64,000 nt of DNA from RGIG5612 sp050944475 (lineage in GTDB: Bacteria > Bacillota > Clostridia > Lachnospirales > Lachnospiraceae). The position numbers and the translations under genes were made by a program. The notes under the pieces are model-generated. The model worked only from the letters and a program-made list of their open reading frames with translations, was not told the origin of the DNA and did no database searches. This document shows, in pieces, positions 15,988 through 25,527 of the stretch (its first letter is position 1; every line of letters starts with the position of its first letter). Location of the stretch: positions 1 to 64,000 of the forward strand of contig JBMNRD010000008.1 of assembly GCA_050944475.1 (NCBI GenBank). The letters run 5' to 3'.

Positions 15988-18450
15988 ATGAAGATTAAAA
16001 TACTCAAGAAGCTTAGCATGTTCATATGCTTGCTTGTATGCGCTTCATTGCTTTCAGGGTGCTGCCTCGGAACTATTTGGTTATTAAGCAGAACCAAAGA
16101 AACATCCGAAACATCTGAAACGGCTGACATACTCGACATACCCGATGAGTCGGAAATAAACGAAGAAAGTTTTTCCGAGTTCGGAAATGAGAAAGAGATA
16201 ACAATCGGTGACTTGAAAGCAGATGACTATGTTCTGAGCATAGAAGAAAACACCATAAGCGCGGGCAAAGAGGTTCAGATCGAAGTTCTGAATGCGGAGG
16301 AAAAGGCAAAGCTTGAAAACTCCGAAAAATACAAGCTTCTGGGTGAACCCCTGAAGTTTTCACTGGATGCTGAAGAAGCCGGGTTTTTTGCAGGAGATGT
16401 TAAATACTCCGTTCCTGTTCCGAAAGAGATTTTGAAAGACCCCACCAAGCTGAACTCTCTGGTCTTTGTATATTATGACGATGTCAGAGATGAAGTAAGA
16501 TATATGTTCCCGGATGAGTACGATGAAGAAACAAAAACGTTTTCCATTTATCTTCCGCATTTCAGTTTCTGGGGCAGAGCAAAATTAACAGACGAAGAAA
16601 AAATAGAGGCTTTTTTGGATAAATATTGTATGGACGAAGCTATCAGGAGATCCGACTTGCAACAGGCAGCCAGCGCTCTGGAGCCCTACTTGGAAGCTAA
16701 ACTTAAAAACCTTAAGATGGTGGAAGAGGCTAAAAAAGAGGTTATATGGGGCTGTATTAATGTTTTTGTGGGATATTATGCTAAAAAACCCGGAGAAGAA
16801 TTGGCGGATAGGATAGCGGATCAGGAATACCTGTACGATAAGACTTTCCGAGAAGTGAGCTCTCCCAAGGATGTTAAGCACCTTAAATCTCTATTAGGTA
16901 CAACGAGTGAGGCGGCTACAAGAGCGGGAATGGGCATATATCGTTCGGTGAACGAAAACGATTCCGATAAATTTAGAGATCAAATGGAAACAATTATTGC
17001 ACAAAATTATCTTTCTCATATAATTCGAAATTTAGATGAAAACAATCCGAGCAAGAAGTATTTCGGCCCCATAGGAGACGTGGTAGGTCATGCTTCAAGT
17101 CTTGGAGCGGCGGCCGGACATATGACTGAAGGACATTATAAGGAAGGTTTTGAAGCCTTAATTCCGGTAGCTGAAAGTATCATCCAGAAATCCAACCCTA
17201 AGGTTGCTTTGGCTGTACAGGCAATGAAGTATGTAGAAGCAAAAAGCAGACAATCATTAACCAATTGGAAGTCCAATCAAGTGGAAGAACTTTATCAACT
17301 TTATAAAAAAGGCGGAAAAGGCTTTTTCAACAATGAAGTTGAAGCGCAGGATGAAAAGTCGTTTTTGGCATACTTGGACTACGGATCGGGCTTTGTAAAA
17401 GGAAGAGCTATCAAGCGGTTTTATAAGATGGATAAAGTTGCCGAGACTTGTGAAATGTACGGATGGGATCCGATGGAATATAATGAACTTCCCAAGGAAT
17501 ATAGGGAAACATTTGATGAGAGAGCAAGAGAAGGGCTCTTAGGCTATTTCAGAACACGCCTGGCACAGGAGCTTGAGGCGGAAAGAATAAAAGAGGATGA
17601 GAGAGTCTGCATAGAAACTATGCTTGAGGGAGCCGGTTGTTTGGTATCTTACAGGCATATGGAGTTTTTCGGCGAGAAGGGATGGGGCGATTATGATGTA
17701 AACAATCGATTGCAAAGACTTATGAACATAAGAAACAACATCTCCCACTTCGTTGATTTGGAAAAGCTTGAAAAGGATAAAGAGTATTGGAAAAAACGAG
17801 GCGAACCCTATTATAATTTCGGCGATATCTTAAATTTATGGGTAGACTGCATGAGCGAAAACATGAAAGATAAGGAAGCCGGAATACGTAAATTTAAGGA
17901 AGGGTTAAAAGCCAGGGGCTATTTACATCCCGACTATATGGTGAGTTTGTATCCTACTTTGGATCAATTGGTAGGCGTATATGAAGGACAAATAATACAT
18001 GACGGAGTTACTATTTCCGAGTTATGGTATCTTGACTGGTGGCCGGACAAACAGGATGAAATAATAAAAGACACCGCAGAGTGGAACAAGCATTACAAAG
18101 GCAAGGCTTTCCATTCAAAAAACATTGAAATTGAGAAAATAGATGATACGCACGGCAGACTGATTACAAATATTCTCGGTGACGGTTATTATGATTTTGA
18201 GTACTCTGATAATGAGGGAATTATTGCAGGGTCTATAGAGGCCATGAAAACCAATCCCGTAGATCATAATGATTTGCTTATAAGCAAGTTTAATATACAA
18301 GCATCTTACACTGAGAGCCACGATAAAATTATATTAAAAGGCACCCATCTGTTTATCGACGGAAGATCCGGCGTAATGGGATATGACGGAAGCAACTATT
18401 CTTTCCTCGAAAAGCATAAAGTGAAATACGAGAAAAAACATAAAAGATAG
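15988..18450 (+). CDS. Large lipoprotein of unknown function
   Basis: 820 residues with a lipoprotein signal: Lys-rich start, hydrophobic core and lipobox LLSGC near residue 27, so it is probably anchored to the outer face of the membrane. An acidic Ser/Glu/Thr-rich linker follows (residues ~35-75). Residues ~80-200 look like a beta-sandwich that ends in FSIYLPHFSFWGR; the middle is helical and rich in charged residues; residues ~660-800 include TISELWYLDWWPDKQDE and a beta-rich end. AGGAGG precedes the ATG. It is flanked by its own 257-bp upstream gap and by a convergent gene 6 bp downstream, so it is a single-gene unit. No known family is recognised. Confidence 0.7.
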   Translation: MKIKILKKLSMFICLLVCASLLSGCCLGTIWLLSRTKETSETSETADILDIPDESEINEESFSEFGNEKEITIGDLKADDYVLSIEENTISAGKEVQIEVLNAEEKAKLENSEKYKLLGEPLKFSLDAEEAGFFAGDVKYSVPVPKEILKDPTKLNSLVFVYYDDVRDEVRYMFPDEYDEETKTFSIYLPHFSFWGRAKLTDEEKIEAFLDKYCMDEAIRRSDLQQAASALEPYLEAKLKNLKMVEEAKKEVIWGCINVFVGYYAKKPGEELADRIADQEYLYDKTFREVSSPKDVKHLKSLLGTTSEAATRAGMGIYRSVNENDSDKFRDQMETIIAQNYLSHIIRNLDENNPSKKYFGPIGDVVGHASSLGAAAGHMTEGHYKEGFEALIPVAESIIQKSNPKVALAVQAMKYVEAKSRQSLTNWKSNQVEELYQLYKKGGKGFFNNEVEAQDEKSFLAYLDYGSGFVKGRAIKRFYKMDKVAETCEMYGWDPMEYNELPKEYRETFDERAREGLLGYFRTRLAQELEAERIKEDERVCIETMLEGAGCLVSYRHMEFFGEKGWGDYDVNNRLQRLMNIRNNISHFVDLEKLEKDKEYWKKRGEPYYNFGDILNLWVDCMSENMKDKEAGIRKFKEGLKARGYLHPDYMVSLYPTLDQLVGVYEGQIIHDGVTISELWYLDWWPDKQDEIIKDTAEWNKHYKGKAFHSKNIEIEKIDDTHGRLITNILGDGYYDFEYSDNEGIIAGSIEAMKTNPVDHNDLLISKFNIQASYTESHDKIILKGTHLFIDGRSGVMGYDGSNYSFLEKHKVKYEKKHKR

Positions 18451-18456
18451 ATTTGA

Positions 18457-19683
18457 TTACCGGCTGAGCCTTTTTGCCTTGACGAATGTCAGAATCAGAC
18501 CTATAAGGGCAAATCCCGCAGCTGCCGGAAAGGCAAATTTGTAGGAGTCTGTCAAATTGTATATACTGTTAAGAATCAACGGTCCCAGATATCCCGCAAG
18601 CGAGAAGCCGCAGAACATTATTCCGTAATTGACGCTATTATGTGCGGCACCGAACTTTTCGGCAGTAAAGCCCGGATATATTCCCATTATAGATCCGAAG
18701 CATAAACCCACTATACATACTCCGATTATAAAAAGTATTAACCCTGAGGAAACTGAAATAAACAGCAGTATCTGTGCGATTATGAAAAACACAAATGTGC
18801 TTCTCAGAGTGTTAATAACACCTATTTTATCGGAAACAAATCCGGACAGTATCCTTCCCGCAGTATTGAAAAGCGCCAGAACCGATACAATTATTGCGGC
18901 AAGATCGGCGGATACGAAGAATATTTTCTTCGCAAGAGGCGCGGCATTGGATATTATCATAAGTCCCGAGAAAGCTCCCGCGCAAAGCATGATAAGCATT
19001 ATATAGAAATAAGGCCGGCAGAGCATTTGTTTCCAGTTAAGTCCCGTAGTGTCGGCAAATTCGGAAGTCGACATACTCGCCGCCTGCAGTTTTGCTTTGT
19101 CAAAACAAAATGAATATATGAATGCACAGATGCAGATTAATACCATCATGACTGTTCCAAGAATAATAAGTGCTTTATTAATCCCGAAGTCTTTGATGAG
19201 TGCGTTGGCCATGGGCGGGATAATCACGGAACTTATGCCGTATGCCGCTGAGGTCAGACCGCCGGCCAGACCCTTTTTGTCAGGGAAGAGCTTAACCGTG
19301 CCCGACACCGTACAGCCATATAACATGCCCGTCGCCAGACCGACTCCTACACCATAACTAATTACAAGCATCGGCACAGTCTTTGCCATTCCGGATCCAA
19401 TCATTCCAAGCCCAAACAGGATACCGCCGGAGAAGATAATCCATCTGGGGCCGATCTTATCGTTAATAAAGCCGCCGGAGACCATGGTAATCGGTCCTAC
19501 TGCATTTGCCACAGTAAATACTAACGAAAGACCGGCTATCTTTGTCCCCGTTGTTTTGCTGAGGTATTGTACCAAGGGGTCGGCGAAGACACTCCATGAA
19601 TAAATAGAACCGACGCATAGATTAACAAGGCACGAGATTACAAGTGCCATCCATCTGTAATTGTCGGAATTTTTTTTCGTCAT
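18457..19683 (-). CDS. MFS transporter, OFA type (second copy)
   Basis: 408 residues from the ATG at 19683, giving MTKKNSDNYRWMALVISCLVNLCVGSIYSWSVF, where Arg-Trp then Asn-Leu-x-x-Gly-x-x-Tyr-x-Trp-Ser-Val-Phe is the usual OFA start. A longer frame back to 19764 has its ribosome-like AAAGGA touching the ATG, so it is less likely. Later segments fit the family (GFINDKIGPRWIIFSGG, FPDKKGLAGGLTSAAYG, GRILSGFVSDKIGVINTLR). Twelve membrane helices; it exports or exchanges small carboxylates. It is convergent with the lipoprotein gene, with only 6 bp between stops, and has no obvious enzyme partner. Confidence 0.8.
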   Translation of the reverse strand: MTKKNSDNYRWMALVISCLVNLCVGSIYSWSVFADPLVQYLSKTTGTKIAGLSLVFTVANAVGPITMVSGGFINDKIGPRWIIFSGGILFGLGMIGSGMAKTVPMLVISYGVGVGLATGMLYGCTVSGTVKLFPDKKGLAGGLTSAAYGISSVIIPPMANALIKDFGINKALIILGTVMMVLICICAFIYSFCFDKAKLQAASMSTSEFADTTGLNWKQMLCRPYFYIMLIMLCAGAFSGLMIISNAAPLAKKIFFVSADLAAIIVSVLALFNTAGRILSGFVSDKIGVINTLRSTFVFFIIAQILLFISVSSGLILFIIGVCIVGLCFGSIMGIYPGFTAEKFGAAHNSVNYGIMFCGFSLAGYLGPLILNSIYNLTDSYKFAFPAAAGFALIGLILTFVKAKRLSR

Positions 19684-19954
19684 ATAACTCTCTAAAAAGC
19701 TTTTTTTGTTGTTTTCTTTATTATTATTTCTTTTTGCCAAGCCGCTTATCCGATTATAATACATTCCTTTATATCATATATTGCTATATATTGCGATACA
19801 AATGTTTGCATTCATAAAGCCGGTGACATTCTTGCAGTCCGGACATGAAAGCAAATCATAACCAAAGGATATAACCAAATTCTACGAAGCATAGGGTGCA
19901 TTCCGCGATGTTACGGTTTAAAATAACATCGAAAACATCAAAGGAGGCGTTTAT

Positions 19955-20947
19955 ATGAATGTAGAAAAAACAGGCGAATTCATTCGTAATCTGCGAAAAG
20001 AAAAAAACCTCACCCAGCAGCAGCTGGCCGGACAGCTCGGTGTTTCCGACAAGGCGGTATCGCGCTGGGAAACCGGCAGAGGCTTTCCGGACATCGGCAA
20101 TGTAGAGGATATAGCCGGAACGCTTGGGGTGAGTGTTGCCGAGATAATAAAGGGCGAGCGCTTCAATGCGAATATTACCGAAGCGGACGTTGCCGAGGTT
20201 TCATCGGCCAGCTTCTCGATGGCGCGAAATTTTGTCGCGAAGAAAAAATGGATGAATCTGGCAATAGGATTCCTGAGCGGGATGATTATAATTATCCTTT
20301 TGTTCATCCATCTTACAAGTCCGATTCCGATTAAGAATGCGGAGAATGCACTTTCGGTAGATACACTTGCTGATAAGGAAATTGCGGCTGTTCTCGAAAG
20401 CAAAGCGGTCGGTTATGAAATAAGTGATATAACAGATCCAGACACGAAGCAGAAATATGTGTTCATCAGCTGTCATGAAACGATACTGAATCGCCTGTTC
20501 GGAAACAGCAATAAAACAGTCGCCATTCTCGGCGATATAGAGGAAGTGGATTATGTATACTATTATCCGGCGGATAAAGAGGATCAACTTGTATGGCAGA
20601 AATCCGGCTTGAGCGAACCGAGCGGCGGAGTTGTTACGCTGCCGAGGCTCGTATATAATTATTGGATTATAATCGGAACCATGTTAAGCTTTGCAGGCAT
20701 CGTGCTGTGTATTTTGTTCCGGAAGAAACGCTTCTTAGAGACAATCGTTAAAATAACAATGGCACCGGTTGCTTTTACAATCAGCATTGCAGCTGTTTTG
20801 GCCGGCAGGTTCGGGTCGATTTACAGTGCATCATATTATTTCTCGGGCATCTTGCTTCTTACAATTGTACTATATGTCTTTTTTGTAATTTTATTCAGTG
20901 CGTATAAAACAAGACGAAAAGAAAAAACAAGCAGGGATATTTCATAA
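19955..20947 (+). CDS. XRE-family regulator with C-terminal membrane segments
   Basis: 330 residues; AAAGGAGG precedes the ATG. Residues 1-70 form a Cro/CI-type helix-turn-helix (FIRNLRKEKNLTQQQLAGQLGVSDKAVSRWETGRGFPDI). Three or four hydrophobic segments follow: one near 100-117 (NLAIGFLSGMIIIILLFIHL) and two or three near 230-320. The extracytoplasmic part lies between. Such proteins tie DNA binding to a membrane signal, often antibiotics or envelope stress. It stands alone and ends just before a bidirectional terminator shared with the LysR remnant. Confidence 0.8.
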   Translation: MNVEKTGEFIRNLRKEKNLTQQQLAGQLGVSDKAVSRWETGRGFPDIGNVEDIAGTLGVSVAEIIKGERFNANITEADVAEVSSASFSMARNFVAKKKWMNLAIGFLSGMIIIILLFIHLTSPIPIKNAENALSVDTLADKEIAAVLESKAVGYEISDITDPDTKQKYVFISCHETILNRLFGNSNKTVAILGDIEEVDYVYYYPADKEDQLVWQKSGLSEPSGGVVTLPRLVYNYWIIIGTMLSFAGIVLCILFRKKRFLETIVKITMAPVAFTISIAAVLAGRFGSIYSASYYFSGILLLTIVLYVFFVILFSAYKTRRKEKTSRDIS

Positions 20948-20990
20948 AGAAAATAAAGACAGAACAAGACAACACATCAAGGTGACGAAT

Positions 20991-21029
20991 AAAGGCTCCA
21001 CGCAACCGTTACGGCAGCAGGGAGCCTTT
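20991..21029. terminator. Bidirectional terminator
   Basis: AAAGGCTCC at 20991-20999 pairs with GGAGCCTTT at 21021-21029 around a 21-base loop containing CGGCAGC. It lies between convergent genes: T-rich sequence follows on the plus strand, A-rich precedes. A look-alike with a similar loop lies at 24592-24627. Confidence 0.75.
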
Positions 21030-21897
21030 CTTGTTGTCAAGAATTTGAATGAGTTTGGCAAGAGCCGGATTATTGTTAGTCTTTTTCCAGGTTGCGATAA
21101 CCGGGAGAGCGGGAAAAAACTCAGGATATATTATATTCACATTATCCGGAACAAACGACTTATATATTTCGGATATCAGTCCTATGCCTATACCGAGCGA
21201 ACATTTCAAAAAAAGTTCGGTAAGAGAAGAGACCTCGATAATCTCTTCAGGAACAGCATTATAATTGTTTTTCATATAAGCAAGAAAAATTTCAATTTCG
21301 GGATTTTCCCTCCGCGAAAGAATAATAAGCGGAATGTTATTAACGGATTTCGGCTCAGAGAAATCCGCCGTCTCAAATTTTTGGGAAACGGCAAGGCCCG
21401 ACCTGAACATATCTATCTGCAAATTTGAATATTGCTCGGAGTTCAGATTGGGATTGGAAAACGAGAGCGCAAGATCCGCATAATCTTTACTTAGAAACTG
21501 CGATAAATCAGTGCTAGCCGCAAGCACTATGTCGGTCGTTATATTCTGATATTGTTCTTTTAGTTTATAAATAAAAGAGATGAGTTTTTTTGAGGGCACA
21601 GTGTAATTAACAGCAATCAGCAGATGTTCTTTTTTTTTGGGGGGGGGGTAGCACCTGCGCCATAGCTGACTTCCACTCCGATACGACAGTTTTAGCAGCG
21701 GCAAGTATTATCTTACCGTTTTCCGTGAGGCTGACGTAATGAGAGTTGCGGCTGAACAAGGGAAAGCCCAGTTCGTTTTCCATATGTTTAATATGTTTTG
21801 AAAGAGTGCTTTTGGAAACAAAATGAAACAATGCGGCGCGACTGAAATTCTCAAGGGTTGCCACAGTGATAAATTCTTCAAGATATTCAATTTGCAT
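21009..21897 (-). pseudogene. LysR-family regulator split by frameshift at a C10-A9 tract
   Basis: The N-terminal half (from ATG 21897) has the LysR helix-turn-helix: YLEEFITVATLENFSRAALFHFVSKSTLSKHIKHMENELGFPLFSR. It runs into a different frame after about residue 83 and stops. The substrate-binding half continues in another frame to 21009 (HLLIAVNYTVPSKKL ... LLKCSLGIGIGLISEIYKS). On the coding strand the switch falls in ten C followed by nine A (plus-strand 21630-21648). Removing one C or one A joins the halves into a ~295-residue LysR protein. So it is either a phase-variable gene caught in the off state, a recent mutation, or a sequencing error; the tract type favours slippage. Confidence 0.8.
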
Positions 21898-21951
21898 ATG
21901 GCAACTGCCTCATACTTTCATTATATTTTTCTGTATCATACATTTTAATAA

Positions 21952-22009
21952 ATGCAAAAGTCAAGAACCGTCGTTTCAAAAAACAGAAACGTATGCTTTG
22001 AAAAATGAA
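21952..22009 (+). repeat. Conserved leader repeat, copy A
   Basis: TGCAAAAGTCAAGAACCG, then CGTTTC-AAAAAACA-GAAACG, which can form a 6-bp hairpin. A matching copy is at 23621-23677. Copy A lies about 80 bp upstream of the DUF2142 gene start, so it may be part of its promoter or 5' leader. Confidence 0.6.
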
Positions 22010-22090
22010 ATACCGCTAAAAATCCCGGGTGATAACATATACATAAAAGAATCTAAGCATTGTTAACTTTATGTTTGAAAGCCCGGGAAA

Positions 22091-23608
22091 ATGATATCAG
22101 ATAAACGTATTGATTCAAAGAAAATTGTCTATTTGTCAGCCGCAGGTCTGCTCGGATTTGCGGCTTTGTTGATTATGTTTTTTTCGTATGAAGGCCGGCT
22201 AATCCGATCTGAAGCAGGCCGGTTCGTTTATGCGGGAATTTGCATCTTCATCATCATCTATGCCGCGCTTCCCTGGGTTATCCCGGGAACGCGAATGAAA
22301 CCTGAACAACTCTTTTTGTATTATTTTCTGACTGCCGCCGTTTTTTCACTGATATTCATTCCTTTCGGGTTTGTTCCCGATGAATATAATCATTATTTGC
22401 GGACGCTGAGCCTGAGCCAGTTAAGAATTTTTGAAGGTACAGCACTGATTCCCGATAACCTTCGGTCGATTTATGCCCGGAAAGGGCTGGATGCATTTGT
22501 CGGTTTGTGGAGTGTAAAGGCTCTTGAAACAACCGAAATCGTCTCCTGCACAACGGCTATATTTTATCCGCCTCTCTCGTTTCTTCCGCAGACGGTCGGC
22601 GTAGTTCTGGCAGGTTCGTTTACAGACAATCTTTACATTATACTAATCACTGCAAGAGCATTTTCCCTGGGAACGACCGCCGCGATTATTTACTTTTCCG
22701 TTAAGGCGGCTCCGTTCGGCAAATACATCATCATCCTTATGTCGCTTATGCCTCTTTTTATCCAGGAGGCTGCGTCTGTTTCTGCCGAAGGGCTGGTTAA
22801 TGCGGTGATTATTGCCGACATTTCGTTTTTCTTCTTTATGCGCGAGGAAGGAAGAAAGATGACATCCCGCCGAATCATTATAATGGTGATTTTAATTGTG
22901 CTGACATTTTCGGTCAAACCGTTGTATTGCTTTATAGGTTTTATTTTTTCGGTCCTTGACAGTGAAAAGTTCTTTTCAAAAAGAAGCAAAACAGCCATAC
23001 TGCTGCCCGCATATATAACGGCGGTTGCATTACCGATTCTATATCTGGCCACAACTTATTTCTACGGCTTTGAGTTTTCAAACAGTGTGGGGGAAGGTGC
23101 CGGAATATCGGCTCAATTGAGTTACATTCTGACACATCCTTTGAATTACCTGGCCGTACTTGGCCGTACAATCGCTTGCAATTTCCTGATATATGTTAAA
23201 TCATGCTTTTCTCTGCTGCTTCTTTCATTTCAGATATCGAGAAAAGCGATTATCGTATTTGTCGCATGTTTCGCCGGAATCATTCTTGCAGACCGCAAAG
23301 AAAAGATCGGCGCAAAGGCTGCAACCGCAATATCCGGCGCTGTTTTCTTCAGTGTTTTCATCATTTTTCTTATGGAATACCTTCAATGGACTCCTGTCAC
23401 AAATGATATTATTTCCGGTGTCCAGGGAAGATATTTTTTCCCGCTCGGCGGCCCTCTGTGTTTGATTATACCTAAGCCGGGGCGGCTCTCCATTGTGAAA
23501 AATTACAGCGAGACTGCCGGTCTGTCTCCGGTTACATTGTTCGTGACAGTCTTTGCCGGTCTCAGCATGTTTGAATTGGCGGCCGCATCCGTTTCATTGA
23601 TGTTCTGA
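22091..23608 (+). CDS. DUF2142 family polytopic membrane protein
   Basis: 505 residues with about 11-12 hydrophobic segments. Two features match DUF2142: a first extracellular loop with FVPDEYNHYLRTLSLSQ (Pro-Asp-Glu followed by His) and a late SGVQGRYFFPLGGPL motif. The acidic-aromatic first loop and the fold resemble GT-C glycosyltransferases that use lipid-linked sugars, so a role in envelope glycan assembly is plausible but not shown. No strong ribosome site (CCCGGGAAA before the ATG). It is flanked by the two copies of the leader repeat. Confidence 0.75.
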   Translation: MISDKRIDSKKIVYLSAAGLLGFAALLIMFFSYEGRLIRSEAGRFVYAGICIFIIIYAALPWVIPGTRMKPEQLFLYYFLTAAVFSLIFIPFGFVPDEYNHYLRTLSLSQLRIFEGTALIPDNLRSIYARKGLDAFVGLWSVKALETTEIVSCTTAIFYPPLSFLPQTVGVVLAGSFTDNLYIILITARAFSLGTTAAIIYFSVKAAPFGKYIIILMSLMPLFIQEAASVSAEGLVNAVIIADISFFFFMREEGRKMTSRRIIIMVILIVLTFSVKPLYCFIGFIFSVLDSEKFFSKRSKTAILLPAYITAVALPILYLATTYFYGFEFSNSVGEGAGISAQLSYILTHPLNYLAVLGRTIACNFLIYVKSCFSLLLLSFQISRKAIIVFVACFAGIILADRKEKIGAKAATAISGAVFFSVFIIFLMEYLQWTPVTNDIISGVQGRYFFPLGGPLCLIIPKPGRLSIVKNYSETAGLSPVTLFVTVFAGLSMFELAAASVSLMF

Positions 23609-23620
23609 TAAGTCAATCAG

Positions 23621-23677
23621 TGCAAAAGTCAGGAACCGGCGTTTCCGAAAGCGAAACTTAGGCTTGGCAAATAAAGA
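23621..23677 (+). repeat. Conserved leader repeat, copy B
   Basis: TGCAAAAGTCAGGAACCG, then GTTTC-CGAAAGC-GAAAC forming a 5-bp hairpin, with a less similar tail. It matches copy A at 21952-22009, with the loop changed but the stem arms kept. It lies upstream of the lipoprotein gene at 23774. Confidence 0.6.
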
Positions 23678-23773
23678 AACACATTGAATTTTCGACGTGG
23701 TAAAATATATACGAAAGGATACAGTATATTGGCATTACAGCATTATAGATTAAAAAGAGAGGGGAGCTATTAT

Positions 23774-24526
23774 ATGAAAACTACAAACAGTTATATATCA
23801 AAAGCAATAGGGATACTTCTCTTAGGAAGCATTGTATTCGGCCTGCTTACGGGGTGCGAAGGTCAGCCGGAAAACAATTCTTCAACAGCAGACACAGAGG
23901 CCGTTGTTGAAAGTGAAAGCACGGAGCGGCAGACCGAAAGTCAAAGTGCGGAAGAATCCACCACGCCCTCTGAACCGGAGAGCCCTGCCGACTGGGAAAC
24001 AACCGATCCGGAGCTTATGATGAAGCAGATGACGGAAAGTGAAGATTTTTCGTTATGGAGATATGTTTTTACTTTCATGCCGGAATATGATTCCGATAAC
24101 GCAACAGAACTTCTTTCAAGCTGCGTTCAGGAAGCGGATTATTACGGATTTAAGCATTATTTCCCGAAATATGAGGGCCCCGCACTTGAATGGGCTGAAG
24201 AAGATATCAGATGGTTTATGCAGAATGTATTTCATGTAAGCGATGCGGCTTATGAAAGCGCACGGAAAGCCAAAATATCTGAAGACAGCAAATGGCCTTT
24301 TTACCGGGAAGGATATTTTAAAAAGCATGCTACAGGAGCGCCGACTGTAGAGATAAAAACACACATCGACAATGTGGCGCGTGACGGCGAAAGATGGATT
24401 ATAGATTTTCGTTTATACAATGGATATCATAAAGAATTTATAGATGATACAACCAGCCGGGCAGTGATGTGCAGAGAAAAAATAAATGACCGGTGGGAGT
24501 GGACGATGTATTCTTTGCAAGAATAG
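23774..24526 (+). CDS. Lipoprotein of unknown function
   Basis: 250 residues from the ATG at 23774, chosen because GAGGGGAGC precedes it and a signal peptide begins there; in-frame sequence further up is not signal-like. Lipobox LLTGC near residue 28, then a Ser/Thr/Glu-rich linker of about 45 residues (many Glu-Ser repeats) and a soluble domain (DWETTDPELMMKQMTESEDFSLWRYVF ... IDFRLYNGYHKEF). The last half looks like a compact alpha-beta domain. Probably exposed on the cell surface. Function unknown. A strong terminator follows at 24592. Confidence 0.7.
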   Translation: MKTTNSYISKAIGILLLGSIVFGLLTGCEGQPENNSSTADTEAVVESESTERQTESQSAEESTTPSEPESPADWETTDPELMMKQMTESEDFSLWRYVFTFMPEYDSDNATELLSSCVQEADYYGFKHYFPKYEGPALEWAEEDIRWFMQNVFHVSDAAYESARKAKISEDSKWPFYREGYFKKHATGAPTVEIKTHIDNVARDGERWIIDFRLYNGYHKEFIDDTTSRAVMCREKINDRWEWTMYSLQE

Positions 24527-24591
24527 AGGTCTGTGTCGGGTTATACCGTCAGCGCTCAAACTAAAGTTGCCTTCAAAATAATAAACGCATC

Positions 24592-24631
24592 AAGGCTCCT
24601 CGTTGCCCTGCGGCAGCGGGGAGCCTTTTTA
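24592..24631. terminator. Strong intrinsic terminator
   Basis: AAGGCTCC at 24592-24599 pairs with GGAGCCTT at 24620-24627, followed by a T-run. The loop contains a nested CTGCGGCAG. It separates the lipoprotein gene from the convergent DUF2812 gene and resembles the terminator at 20991-21029. Confidence 0.85.
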
Positions 24632-24644
24632 ATGCCTCAACTTG

Positions 24645-25193
24645 CTACTCCCATATGCCCGCTTCCTCTTTATACGAAGAATATCTTTTCCGTTTTACGA
24701 TTCCGATAACAAAAAATACAATACCCGCGACAGCACATGCTGTTCCGAACACGGCATTTACCCAAAATGCGGTATTATTTTCTTTCATATAAAGGAACAT
24801 CTGGATCAGGAAAATGATACCGAGAAAAAACTGCGTTATTCCCGTAGCAAAAAAATGAGCACAGCGTTTCCTTGCCTGCTTTCTTAGCTCCGCATTCGTT
24901 GAATAGAGTTCTAACGGTCCTTCGGATTTCCTCTTGCGCAAATAAACTCTCCCGCCGTATTCACATACAACACTGATTCCGCTTCCCTCTAAAAAATCGA
25001 AATAGTCTTTTTTCTTTGAACCGGAATAATCCGTTATATCGAGCTTATATTGGAACTCTACAGGTGAAACATCCTCAAACTCATATTCTCCGTTCCGGTA
25101 TCCCACCAGCATAAGGCCGTTTTCGCCTTGCTGATTTAACCATTCTTCTTCCAAATTGAAGTCCATAAAAACTTTTTTAATCCTTGTTTTCAT
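24645..25193 (-). CDS. DUF2812 family membrane protein
   Basis: 182 residues. The soluble N-terminal region (FMDFNLEEEWLNQQGENGLMLVGYRNGEYEFEDV) is the DUF2812 signature (aromatic-rich, Glu-Glu-x-Trp-Leu-x-x-x-Gly). Two membrane helices follow near residues 112-165. Its first 17 bases overlap the end of the PadR gene, and GGAGAAAG provides a ribosome site. DUF2812 proteins are commonly encoded beside PadR regulators and are thought to work with them at the membrane; the biochemical role is unknown. Confidence 0.78.
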   Translation of the reverse strand: MKTRIKKVFMDFNLEEEWLNQQGENGLMLVGYRNGEYEFEDVSPVEFQYKLDITDYSGSKKKDYFDFLEGSGISVVCEYGGRVYLRKRKSEGPLELYSTNAELRKQARKRCAHFFATGITQFFLGIIFLIQMFLYMKENNTAFWVNAVFGTACAVAGIVFFVIGIVKRKRYSSYKEEAGIWE

Positions 25194-25515
25194 TGTCTTT
25201 CTCCTTCATTTCTTTTGCGTGCTGCAATAATTCTTCCAGACGAACGAGCTCCATTTCAAATAATTGTTTTCCCGTATCCGTAATAATATATTCAATTTTT
25301 CTGTCTTGCGGCTCATTGTCCAGAGGTTTTATCCATCTTTTTTTCTGCAAACTGTCCAATGCACCGTAGAGGGTGCCGGCTCCGAGACTGACGCGGTTAT
25401 TGGTTATTTCCGCAATATCTTTCATAAGAGCATAGCCGTGCGCCGGACGGTGAAGACGAAGCAGAATGTAGTAAACAGACTCTGTCAAAGCCTTTGGTTT
25501 TCTTGACTGTTTCAT
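25177..25515 (-). CDS. PadR-family transcriptional regulator
   Basis: 112 residues; AAGGAG precedes the ATG. The winged helix reads YYILLRLHRPAHGYALMKDIAEITNNRVSLGAGTLYGALDSLQKKRWI, with the family's His-Gly-Tyr and Gly-x-Leu-Tyr motifs, then a beta wing (RKIEYIITDTGKQLFEMELVRLEELLQHAKEM) and dimer helix. It overlaps the DUF2812 gene by 17 bp, so the two are translated together. A cluster of palindromes just upstream (25528-25585) is its likely autoregulatory operator. Confidence 0.9.
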   Translation of the reverse strand: MKQSRKPKALTESVYYILLRLHRPAHGYALMKDIAEITNNRVSLGAGTLYGALDSLQKKRWIKPLDNEPQDRKIEYIITDTGKQLFEMELVRLEELLQHAKEMKEKDNENKD

Positions 25516-25527
25516 CGCTTCTCCTTT

